Shown in pieces: positions 13,769 to 21,153 of a DNA stretch of 23,253 bases (positions within the stretch are counted from its first letter, which is position 1; each line of letters begins with the position of its first letter). Made by a program: the position numbers and the translations under genes. This DNA comes from DATCHW01 sp036508135 (lineage in GTDB: Bacteria; Bacteroidota; Ignavibacteria; Tepidaquicellales; Tepidaquicellaceae), in NCBI GenBank assembly GCA_036508135.1, contig DATCHW010000190.1:1-23253 (forward strand). Reading direction: 5' to 3'. A model generated the notes under the pieces. The model was not told the DNA's origin. It did not search any database and worked only from the letters and a program-made list of their open reading frames with translations.

Positions 13769-14561
13769 ACTTTTAAACACTGGATTTATTAATGTAGGAT
13801 ATTGGACGTTGAAAAATGACAGTATCCAATATCATTTGATATCGCACCAGAAAACAGAAAACGTATTATACTGTTTTGTTACTAATGGGGTAATAATGTA
13901 TATTGGCAAGACAACAATACAATTAACAAAGAGAATGTATGGTTATCAAAATCCCGGACTGTCACAGAGAACCAACATTCGAGTAAACGATAAAATTAGA
14001 ACCCTGTTGACAAAAGAGCAACCGCTTGACATTTTAATACTTGTCGACAATGGACTATTGAAATATAGCGATTTCAGAATAAATCTTGCGGCAGGACTTG
14101 AAGACACTTTGATCTATGAAATAAGTCCAGAGTGGAATTTTTCGGGTAAAAATAAAATTAAAGAAGATAAAAACAGCGATACGGAAAAACTTTTGGAAAT
14201 TAATAAGCCAACGACACTAAAAAACACAACAACAGACACTTTTGAAGTAGTATTAGGACACGCATATTATAACCAAGGTTTTTTTAATGTTAGGATACTA
14301 CATTCTGATGACCTTGGGGCAGACAAGGAAGAAATCGCAATACAACTTGGTGATAATCCTAAAAAGAAAATTAAGGGCTATATTAATAGGACAGCGAATA
14401 GTAATGGGACACCAAGAATAATGGGTGGTAAATTATATACAGAATGGATAAAGAATAACTTCAGGCAAAAAGACAATTTAACAGTTGATATTTTGACACC
14501 AGTCTCAATTCGATTAAATGAAAAAATAACAACGACCCAAAAGATTAGGCAGATGAAGTAG
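13761..14561 (+). CDS. GIY-YIG endonuclease with a C-terminal putative DNA-recognition domain
   Basis: I place the start at the ATG at 13761 (MNRLLNTGFI, 266 aa): it gives an 8-nt overlap with the upstream gene, whereas a longer reading upstream would run through that gene in another frame. The GIY-YIG core spans about residues 35-126: VLYCFV, MYIGKTT (Y47, G49), TKRM (R58), a conserved catalytic-type E114 in GLEDTLIYE, and PEWN (N126). QNPGLSQRTNIRV resembles the Eco29kI-like branch. After a lysine-rich linker, residues about 160-255 form a beta-rich domain with INRTANSNGTPRIMGGK, which looks like a DNA- or modified-DNA-binding module that I cannot name. It probably cuts DNA with specificity set by that domain or by the glycosylase-like partner. 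Confidence 0.75.
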   Translation: MNRLLNTGFINVGYWTLKNDSIQYHLISHQKTENVLYCFVTNGVIMYIGKTTIQLTKRMYGYQNPGLSQRTNIRVNDKIRTLLTKEQPLDILILVDNGLLKYSDFRINLAAGLEDTLIYEISPEWNFSGKNKIKEDKNSDTEKLLEINKPTTLKNTTTDTFEVVLGHAYYNQGFFNVRILHSDDLGADKEEIAIQLGDNPKKKIKGYINRTANSNGTPRIMGGKLYTEWIKNNFRQKDNLTVDILTPVSIRLNEKITTTQKIRQMK

Positions 14562-14899
14562 GCAATCCGAGATATATTTTGGACTTACTTTTGAATATCC
14601 TCAATGTAAGTATCAAGACTGTTGATATTGTGAAGAGTTTACTAAAAGAAAGATTCACTTAAAACAAATAGTCGTAATTGGATGAAAAGAGCTAATAAAT
14701 CATTAATAATCTGTTTCTTAGTATGTTTTACAGGTGTACCCCATGGATCTTGTTGTTTACCCCTGAAAAGTTCAGGGATACGTAAGGTTTGTAGCCAATG
14801 CAACGTTGTCAGCTAGATAAACTCATTCATTACAACTACGTAAAATTCCTCCCCTCCAATAAAACCCACAAATTCAATATATCATAAATCTTTTATCAT
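14562..14899. other. 338-bp intergenic stretch before the Gabija genes
   Basis: I find no gene here. It contains one perfect hairpin (14761-14777). A weak TAAGGTTTG at 14783-14791 is one base too long for the TAnnTTTG box, so the promoter of the downstream pair is uncertain. The final 60 bp are very AT-rich. Confidence 0.5.
14761..14777. repeat. Perfect 7-bp hairpin upstream of gajA-like gene
   Basis: CCCTGAA-AAG-TTCAGGG forms a perfect 7-bp stem with a 3-nt loop. There is no following T-tract. It lies just before the weak promoter-like box, so it could be an operator or an RNA structure. Confidence 0.5.
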
Positions 14900-16714
14900 A
14901 TGTATTTAGAAAAAATTCTAATAAAAAATTTCAGATCAATTAGAAAACTTGAATTAACTTTTAAAAAAGGCATTAACATCTTGATTGGAGAAAATAATTC
15001 GGGCAAATCTGCAATTATTGATGCGTTAAGAATCTGTTTCAACATTGGTAGACAATGGAGGGATATAGGTGTAAAAAATGATGAAGATTTTTACATAGAT
15101 ATTTCGGAAATAAAAGATAATATCGAACCTATAGAATTTGACTTGACTTTCAAAATAGAAGCCCCAGAAGATGCATTTTTCTTTAATAGTATGGTTTATC
15201 AAGACCCAGATAATCCTGAATTCCAAAATGTACAAATGCACTTCAGGTATTTACTCGAGAAGAACAAGACCGGAAATAAAACACTTAGATGGAAAATATG
15301 GGGTGGAAATATTGAGGGACAACAAATTAAATCAGAAGAAGCTCAACTTATTTACTTTACATATTTAGCTCCCTTAAGAGATGCTGAGCATGAATTAAGA
15401 CCATATGTTAGAGAAAATAAAATAACATCGCTATTTCAAGAATTGACAAAATTCTACACATTTGATGAAGAAAATAAGCCAATTGAGAAGGCCTTAACCG
15501 AAGAATTTAAGAATGAACTGGCTCTAAAACTTGATAATGTAATAAATGAAAAAGACTGGACTGGAGTCATAAAAACAGGTGAACAATTTATTAATGAACA
15601 TTTAGCAAATGCTGATATAAAAAACAAGGAATCACGAATTAATTTAAGACTACTTGAGTATAAGTTTAACAATATTGTAAAGGGTATTCTGACACGAAAA
15701 CCTGTTTATTCTGATGATTTATTAAAGGGGGATATGACAAAGCAGAAGTATTTTGATGTTAGTCAAAATGGTCTTGGTGATAACAATCTTATATATTCAT
15801 CTGCTGTATTGGGAGACTTAAAGAACAGAAGAGAGGAAGGTAAAGAACATTATTATGCATTGCTTATAGAAGAACCAGAAGCACATTTACACCCACAAAA
15901 ACAAAATACTTTTTTTAATTATTTGAATAGTCTGAAAGATTTTGGAGTTCAATTATTTATAACATCACATTCACCTACATTAACCGCAAAATCAGATTTA
16001 GATAATCTTGTAATTCTTCATAAAAAAGATAATAATATAACCTCGTACTCAATTACTTATTCAGGACTTAGAGATGAACATATCAATTATCTTAAGAAAT
16101 TCCTAGACGTTACTAAAAGCCAATTATTTTTTTCCAATGGGGTAATTCTTGTAGAGGGAATTTCAGAAGCCCTTCTTTTACCAATATTTTCAAATATTGT
16201 AAATAAAGATTATGATCTTGATAAAAACGGAATTGAAATTGTAAATATAAATGGAGTAGCATTCGAACCGTTTGCAATGTTGTTTAACTCAAAAGATCCT
16301 CTCAAAAGATTGTCTTCAAAATGCTCAGTATTAACTGATGGTGACCAGCATAGATATAGCAACAAATTATCAGCTAGAGCCTATAAATTACTTGAATTTG
16401 AGGTAGCAGATTCTAATTTGAAAATATTTATAGCTCAAAATACGTTCGAATTTGAATTGATGACCCTTTCAGAAGAAAACGCAGATATCATTAAGAGCAT
16501 CTATGAAGAACTTCACCCCAAAACTAATCTTCTTGGTGGTGCTGATCTAGAAACTAGAGCCTTTGAGCTGCTTGAAAAACTTGATTCAAATAAAGACAAA
16601 TCTGAGTTGGCACAAAGACTTTCATATGTTTTAGAAAACAAAGCTGATTTAAGAAATCAGTTCCAAATTCCTTTATACATTACTAATTCTGTAAAATGGG
16701 CCATAAATGAGTAA
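14900..16714 (+). CDS. gajA: GajA-like OLD-family ATPase/TOPRIM nuclease of a Gabija system
   Basis: This 604-aa protein has the OLD-family layout. The N-terminal ABC-type ATPase shows Walker A GENNSGKS (30-37), Walker B with signature-like IEEPEAHLHPQ (about 323) and the H-loop LFITSHSP. The C-terminal TOPRIM domain shows GVILVEGISEALLLP (about 415-429) and the metal-binding LTDGDQHR (about 477-484). With a UvrD-type helicase gene 2 nt downstream this is the Gabija antiphage arrangement, in which GajA is a nicking endonuclease held in check by nucleotides and activated by phage-induced nucleotide depletion. Length is close to the described GajA (about 580 aa from memory). All key motifs look intact. 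Confidence 0.85.
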   Translation: MYLEKILIKNFRSIRKLELTFKKGINILIGENNSGKSAIIDALRICFNIGRQWRDIGVKNDEDFYIDISEIKDNIEPIEFDLTFKIEAPEDAFFFNSMVYQDPDNPEFQNVQMHFRYLLEKNKTGNKTLRWKIWGGNIEGQQIKSEEAQLIYFTYLAPLRDAEHELRPYVRENKITSLFQELTKFYTFDEENKPIEKALTEEFKNELALKLDNVINEKDWTGVIKTGEQFINEHLANADIKNKESRINLRLLEYKFNNIVKGILTRKPVYSDDLLKGDMTKQKYFDVSQNGLGDNNLIYSSAVLGDLKNRREEGKEHYYALLIEEPEAHLHPQKQNTFFNYLNSLKDFGVQLFITSHSPTLTAKSDLDNLVILHKKDNNITSYSITYSGLRDEHINYLKKFLDVTKSQLFFSNGVILVEGISEALLLPIFSNIVNKDYDLDKNGIEIVNINGVAFEPFAMLFNSKDPLKRLSSKCSVLTDGDQHRYSNKLSARAYKLLEFEVADSNLKIFIAQNTFEFELMTLSEENADIIKSIYEELHPKTNLLGGADLETRAFELLEKLDSNKDKSELAQRLSYVLENKADLRNQFQIPLYITNSVKWAINE

Positions 16715-16716
16715 TT

Positions 16717-18510
16717 ATGTTTAGTCATCTATCAGAAAAACAGTTAGAAATTTGCAATTTTGAAAAAGGCTTAGTAGTTGTAAAAGCCTGCCCGGGGAGT
16801 GGGAAGACTTATTCCGTATCTGCGAGAATCGCAAAGTTATTATTAAGTCGAAATTTTAAAAGAAAGGGGATAGCAGCATTGTCCTTTACAAATGTTGCAT
16901 GCAATGAAATATTGAGTAAGCTAGATCATGATTTTGGAATAAAGTTTCTAATTGATCATCCACATATCATAACTACTTTAGACAGTTTTATAAATCAATA
17001 TATATTTCTGCCCTTTGGACATCTTTGCATGATGTCCATTAGACGCCCCATACTAGTCGGGGAACCATATTCATTGTGGAATATTCAAAGACCTTTTAAT
17101 AATTATGATCAGTACTTTGATAAAACTACATTTAACATAGATGGATATTTAATGATGATCTCACCTGCACAAGCATTCCATTTTAAATGGGATTACTATA
17201 ATAAAAAGGGAGAAGTTAACGGTCACATTCAAAACATTATAAATACAAAACATCATTATTTCAAAAAGGGGTTTGCTAATCAATCGGATGCAAACTTTAT
17301 TGCTTTGATGACTTTGGAACGATTTCCTCTAATTGCACGAAATATTGCTAACCTATTTGAGTATTATATAATCGATGAAGCCCAAGATACTGATGAAATT
17401 CAAATGAAAATAATTGAAACCCTTCAAAAATTTGGTACAGATAATATAATGTTAATTGGAGATCGGGATCAGGCTATTTTTGAATGGAATAATGCAAAAC
17501 CAGAAATTTTTGATAACAAATATAAAGAGTGGGGTAAAATACTATTGGATGAAAACAGAAGAAGTTCACAGAAAATATGCAATTTCATCAGACATCTTTC
17601 CTCCTTTGAAATGACTGAATCTATCAATTCAGCCGTCAAAACTTATGATTTTGAACCATTAATTCTTGGGTACAAGCGAAAGCAAAAAAAACTAGATGAT
17701 TGGATTGTAAGCCCTACAGAAAGTATCCAAAGTTTTGACAAGATTATGACTTACTTCTGCGCCATTTGCGAAGAACATCAAATACCTATTAATAAACAAT
17801 CCGTTGCAGTTCTTTACAGAGGTAATAGCCTCTCAGAATTAATTAGGATTCAGAAAGAAGCATTTGAATTTAATGAGTCCCCATGGCTACAAAATTGCTT
17901 ACATGATAAGAATATAATCAAGGGGAAACATTTGTATGAAAATGGAAATTTCAAAGAAGGATATAAATTGTTAGAGAAAGGATTTATTGAAGCAATAAAA
18001 AAACAATCAAACAATAACTTCTATTGTACAAATGAGATAATAGAAGATTTTATTGCTGAAAAGGGCGGGTTTAAAAACTTTAGAACCTTTTTATTCTATT
18101 TAATTAATTTATTGCCAAGCACCTTTGATAGACTCCTTTCAGAATGGGTAGTTGATGCAAATGAAAATCTCAAAGCTCAAAAAATAGAACTGAAAATCGC
18201 AAGTAAAAATGCAGACATCAAAATAGACAGTTTATTTGGAGGTAATTTAAAATCTGATTTATATCCGTTTTATTTTGGAACTGTTCATTCTGTAAAAGGT
18301 AAAACCTTTGAAGCGGTTCTTCTAATTCTAGGTAAAAAAGCAGGAATGAATTATGTAAATATGTTAAGCAAAAATTTAAATGAGATTAAGCCCGAATATC
18401 AAGAAGAACTAAGAATAGTATACGTTGGTATTTCTCGTCCAAGAAAGATATTATTACTTTCTGTTCCAGAGGAGGATGTTACACAGTGGAAAAGCAAGTT
18501 CTTAAATTAG
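16717..18510 (+). CDS. gajB: GajB-like UvrD/Rep-family helicase of a Gabija system
   Basis: This 597-aa superfamily 1 helicase has a full motif set: Walker A ACPGSGKTYS (about 24-33), motif Ia AALSFTNVA, motif II IIDEAQDTDE (about 218-227), motif III LIGDRDQAIFEW (about 247), motif IV-like ENRRSSQKI, motif V GTVHSVKGKTFEAV (about 521) and motif VI RIVYVGISRPRK (about 566). It starts 2 nt after the GajA-like gene, so the two are coupled. In Gabija, GajB is thought to sense DNA ends or displaced strands and to assist GajA in a large complex. It is longer than the GajB I remember (about 490 aa), with an inserted helical stretch near 390-500. No terminator was seen after it. Confidence 0.85.
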   Translation: MFSHLSEKQLEICNFEKGLVVVKACPGSGKTYSVSARIAKLLLSRNFKRKGIAALSFTNVACNEILSKLDHDFGIKFLIDHPHIITTLDSFINQYIFLPFGHLCMMSIRRPILVGEPYSLWNIQRPFNNYDQYFDKTTFNIDGYLMMISPAQAFHFKWDYYNKKGEVNGHIQNIINTKHHYFKKGFANQSDANFIALMTLERFPLIARNIANLFEYYIIDEAQDTDEIQMKIIETLQKFGTDNIMLIGDRDQAIFEWNNAKPEIFDNKYKEWGKILLDENRRSSQKICNFIRHLSSFEMTESINSAVKTYDFEPLILGYKRKQKKLDDWIVSPTESIQSFDKIMTYFCAICEEHQIPINKQSVAVLYRGNSLSELIRIQKEAFEFNESPWLQNCLHDKNIIKGKHLYENGNFKEGYKLLEKGFIEAIKKQSNNNFYCTNEIIEDFIAEKGGFKNFRTFLFYLINLLPSTFDRLLSEWVVDANENLKAQKIELKIASKNADIKIDSLFGGNLKSDLYPFYFGTVHSVKGKTFEAVLLILGKKAGMNYVNMLSKNLNEIKPEYQEELRIVYVGISRPRKILLLSVPEEDVTQWKSKFLN

Positions 18511-18894
18511 ATAATTAAGTTTTGCAGTCACATTTAAAAGCCGCATTGGCCGAAACACCACCAAAGCTTTTTAAAGAGATTGCAAAGAGACAGATTCCCA
18601 AAGACATTAAAACCAGACAGATTCATCATGATTAATAATAGCGCACTGCCAATTAACAAACGTGGCATAAGCAAAAACATTTTCTTCTTATACCTGCTCC
18701 CGTTATGCCAGAATAGATTGATCTCCCTAAATTTATTAAGTTTCATTAAGACAAAACAATAAGTTTGATTAAACGACCGTATTAAAGAACTTTATATTTC
18801 CCCTGCTTTTACCTCTTTTTTGGTATCTCAAAGGCTTTGTTTTCGATGAAGTTTTATTTACCTTTGCTTTTAGCGTTTTAAAAAACTTTCTTAT
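18511..18894. other. 384-bp intergenic stretch between Gabija and the serine recombinase
   Basis: No complete gene is visible. An open frame at 18522-18635 (TTG start) encodes a peptide including HLKAALAETPPKLFKE, which reads like the end of a degraded gene. The right part holds the recombinase promoter. This may be the junction between the defence cargo and the element backbone. Confidence 0.45.
18836..18866 (+). promoter_or_regulatory. Bacteroidota-type promoter of the serine recombinase
   Basis: TTTG (18836-18839), 19 nt, then TACCTTTG (18859-18866), an exact TTTG / TAnnTTTG match. The predicted start near 18872 leaves a leader of about 22 nt before the ATG at 18895. Confidence 0.65.
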
Positions 18895-19485
18895 ATGATT
18901 TTTGGTTATGCCAGGGTAAGTAAGCGTGAACAGAACCTAGCTCTTCAAATTAATGCTCTAAAAAATGCTTCATGTGAGGAGATATACCAGGAGAAGGTTT
19001 CAGGAAGGACCTTACACAGGGCAGAATTTGATAAACTTATAAGCAAACTTAGGTCTGGTGACACATTAATAGTTTTAAGCTTGGATAGGCTAGGAAGAAC
19101 ATCAAAGCAGTTAATGGATCTGCTTTCAAGTTTTAAGGAGAAGAAAATAAATCTTAAAAGCTTAACTGAAGGTGTTTTTGATACTACAAGCCCGATGGGA
19201 GAGGCTATCTTTCAAATTATTGCTATACTAAAGGCTATGGAGGTAAATGTTCTCCGCGAGCGGACAGTTAAGGGTTTAGAGGCAGCAAGGCTTGAGGGAA
19301 GGATAGGAGGTAGACCGGCAGGATCTTACAATAAGAAGAAAGCATCTGCAGTTGTTGCGCTTTATGAACAAAAAGAATCGATTAACTTTATAGAGGATAA
19401 TTTAAATATTAGTAGATCAACAATTTATCAATACCTTAGGAAAGAGGGTGTAACGGTTAATGGTTTTTCAAAAAGAAAGATATAA
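18895..19485 (+). CDS. Small serine recombinase (resolvase/invertase family)
   Basis: This 196-aa protein is a complete small serine recombinase. The catalytic Ser is S9 in FGYARVSKREQN, followed by the conserved SLDRLGRTSKQL (about 62-73), the F/L...SPMGEAIFQIIAILKAMEVNVLRERT region and long E-helix, and a C-terminal HTH (INFIEDNLNISRSTIYQYL, about 161-179). Enzymes of this size act as plasmid multimer resolvases, invertases or transposon resolvases. No transposase lies next to it, and no pair of inverted repeats around an invertible promoter was seen, so element-dimer resolution is the most likely role. It has its own promoter and begins the backbone region to the right of the cargo. Confidence 0.9.
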   Translation: MIFGYARVSKREQNLALQINALKNASCEEIYQEKVSGRTLHRAEFDKLISKLRSGDTLIVLSLDRLGRTSKQLMDLLSSFKEKKINLKSLTEGVFDTTSPMGEAIFQIIAILKAMEVNVLRERTVKGLEAARLEGRIGGRPAGSYNKKKASAVVALYEQKESINFIEDNLNISRSTIYQYLRKEGVTVNGFSKRKI

Positions 19486-19513
19486 TAAATAATAAAAACA
19501 GTGAATAACGATC

Positions 19514-19699
19514 ATGATAAAAAATAAGTCGTTAAAGAATAATTCTGGGTTATCTGCGGAAGAAGTAGCTGCTGGGGGGAAATGCACTAAGAAGAAACCA
19601 ATACTTTACCCGATCCCTGAGGAAGACAGTTTCATCCCACTTCAGGAAGATTCAGAGGAGATAAAATATACCACTAAAAAAACATATCTTAGCTTCTGA
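19514..19699 (+). CDS. Small hypothetical protein before an exported protein
   Basis: This 61-aa predicted protein begins MIKNKSLKNNSGLS. It has no signal peptide or membrane helix; it is charged, with the segment GLSAEEVAAGGKC and a proline-rich PILYPIPEEDSF. I do not recognise it. Support comes from its ATG start, its length without stops and its position: it ends one base before the next ATG, so the pair looks co-transcribed and translationally linked. It could still be a fortuitous frame. Confidence 0.45.
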   Translation: MIKNKSLKNNSGLSAEEVAAGGKCTKKKPILYPIPEEDSFIPLQEDSEEIKYTTKKTYLSF

Positions 19700-19700
19700 A

Positions 19701-20204
19701 ATGAAAAGGAGTCTATTAATCTTATCGTTTTTGCTTTTTTCAATTACCCAGGCTAATTGTCAAATAGATAAAAATATCAGAATTCCTGAACCGGAGTTTT
19801 CCGGGACCGCAGTTTTTGTAAATGATTCAATAGGTAACGGTATTTTGCTGGAACACCAGACAGCAGTAAATACAAAAATTAAGTATATGACAACACAATT
19901 AATTTTAGAATTTAAAATGTGTTGTTCCACTGTTTCTGTAGATTCTTTAAACTCACAGTTTATTGTCCGGGTCTCAGATAATTCAATCAATCCGTATGAC
20001 CTGATTAGTATTGTTAAAATGAAAATTGAAAACACCAAAAGAATCTGGAACACTTCAAAGTCTGAAAAGATAGAGTTCAAAGCAAAAAAGTACGGGACCA
20101 GTTCATACTTAATTACTGTTCCACGGTTTACTCTTGGTCAATATGGAATTTGTTTTAAGAATAGTAATTCTGTTAATCTTTTTGGAGTAAAGCTTATAAA
20201 CTAG
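19701..20204 (+). CDS. Predicted exported protein of unknown function
   Basis: This 167-aa protein has a clear N-terminal signal sequence (MKRSLLILSFLLFSITQANC). A cysteine follows at residue 20, but the preceding TQAN is a poor lipobox, so a type I signal peptide is as likely as a lipoprotein. The mature part is beta-rich with SGTAVFVNDSIGNGILLE and a CC pair (residues 74-75). The family is unknown. It may be a surface or periplasmic component tied to element transfer, judged only from its position before the mobilization genes. A strong terminator follows. Confidence 0.65.
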   Translation: MKRSLLILSFLLFSITQANCQIDKNIRIPEPEFSGTAVFVNDSIGNGILLEHQTAVNTKIKYMTTQLILEFKMCCSTVSVDSLNSQFIVRVSDNSINPYDLISIVKMKIENTKRIWNTSKSEKIEFKAKKYGTSSYLITVPRFTLGQYGICFKNSNSVNLFGVKLIN

Positions 20205-20244
20205 TATTATTGAATTTAAACAAGAACGTTCAAAATTATAATAG

Positions 20245-20276
20245 AGAGATCTTCAGCTGGGGATCTCTTTTTTTTT
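20245..20276 (+). terminator. Intrinsic terminator after the exported-protein gene
   Basis: AGAGATC and GATCTCT form a 7-bp stem (10-nt loop) followed directly by nine Ts. This is the most canonical rho-independent terminator in the window. Confidence 0.85.
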
Positions 20277-20398
20277 ATTTCCCCAGAATTTATTGAGCTT
20301 AGAAAATTCCCTACAGCACTAATGCGAGTAGTAAAAATAAAGTTTGTAGAACCCAATATTCACGTTGTACAGAAATGTTTCTGAAGGAAAGCAAGATG

Positions 20399-20440
20399 GA
20401 ATCAGGCTAACCTGATTCTGCTATCAGGCTTCACCTGATA
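20399..20440. repeat. Two tandem hairpins, candidate oriT or operator pair
   Basis: GAATCAGG-CTAA-CCTGATTC (20399-20418, perfect 8-bp stem) is followed after 3 nt by TATCAGG-CTTCA-CCTGATA (20422-20440, perfect 7-bp stem). Both share the ATCAGGCT/ACCTGAT core, so they are also imperfect direct repeats and probably bind the same protein. They lie about 110 nt before the mobilization protein gene. Confidence 0.7.
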
Positions 20441-20487
20441 ATCAAGTAATTGAAAAATAAGTATAATTATTAAATAATTAAAAATAT

Positions 20488-20517
20488 TTTGAATATTCAA
20501 TAAAATCAATATATTTG
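20488..20517 (+). promoter_or_regulatory. Promoter of the mobilization operon with overlapping palindrome
   Basis: TTTG (20488-20491), 18 nt, then TATATTTG (20510-20517). The -33 box lies in a perfect 12-bp palindrome, TTGAATATTCAA (20489-20500), and the -7 box runs into a second dyad, ATTTG-TATT-CAAAT (20513-20526). This suggests autoregulation, plausibly by the BfmA-like DNA-binding protein. The predicted leader is about 25 nt. Confidence 0.65.
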
Positions 20518-20547
20518 TATTCAAATCTAATTAAAAAATAATTATTT

Positions 20548-21153
20548 ATGCAAAAATATGTCACAATTAGCATAAGTCCCAAGAGCAAAATAATTATTGA
20601 CCGTCTGGCAGATAAATACGAAATGAATCAAAAAGATTTTGCTGAAGCGATGGCCAAATACTTTGATACAACCGGGGTAAATCCTAAAGACCTGCAAGTT
20701 CTTTCACCGGCGGAAGAACTTAAGAAATTCCGGGATACAATAATATCGTTCATGCGTAAGCAAGAGAATGATTTTATAAAACCCACCTTCGGAAAAATGG
20801 ATACATTGATTGCACGTTTTGTAACATACATAGATGAAGAAGCCCCAAAGAGAGGAGATTCCTCGGGACAAAATAAAACGAAATTACTTCTTACATCTAC
20901 CGATGGAAGCATAGAGGAAAAACGAGGTTTGTCGAATAATCAAGATGTGAAAATTGAAACAGAATCAGTAGACTACAAAGCACTACTGGAGAAGTGCAAA
21001 AGACTTGAATTGAAATTAAAAACTACCAAAGAATATTTTGAAAATGTTCTTTCACATACTGAAGAAAAATCTACAGGACTAAATAGAAAACCAGTTATTG
21101 AGCTTCCAATTGGTGACATTAATGAATACAGAAAATATCTAAAAACACTTTAA
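20548..21153 (+). CDS. BfmA/BtgA-family mobilization (relaxosome accessory) protein
   Basis: This 201-aa protein has an N-terminal segment YVTISISPKSKIIIDRLADKYEMNQKDFAEAMAKYFDTTGVNPKD (given here by its ends, residues 4-48, with the strand YVTISIS and the helix DFAEAMAKYF), matching my recollection of BfmA/BtgA proteins of Bacteroidota elements. It looks like a ribbon-helix-helix DNA-binding fold. The middle is charged and linker-like, and the C-terminus has a coiled-coil-prone helix (YKALLEKCKRLELKLK, about 148-163). Such proteins bind oriT and help the relaxase nick. The stop codon overlaps the relaxase start by 1 nt (TAATG). The tandem dyads and palindromes upstream are likely binding sites. 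Confidence 0.8.
   Translation: MQKYVTISISPKSKIIIDRLADKYEMNQKDFAEAMAKYFDTTGVNPKDLQVLSPAEELKKFRDTIISFMRKQENDFIKPTFGKMDTLIARFVTYIDEEAPKRGDSSGQNKTKLLLTSTDGSIEEKRGLSNNQDVKIETESVDYKALLEKCKRLELKLKTTKEYFENVLSHTEEKSTGLNRKPVIELPIGDINEYRKYLKTL

Larger units (their letters stand above)
20205..20547. other. 343-bp non-coding region: terminator, tandem dyads and mob promoter
   Basis: The region holds, in order, an intrinsic terminator for the upstream genes, about 120 bp without recognised signals, two tandem hairpins (20399-20440) and a promoter with overlapping palindrome that drives the mobilization genes. Its place directly before a relaxosome-type gene and a relaxase makes it the best oriT candidate in the window. 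Confidence 0.6.

Noticed and set aside
11822..14567. The word TAGGCAATC at the ends of two genes (11819 and 14559 regions)
   Set aside because: A short match at two stop codons without extended similarity; most likely chance.
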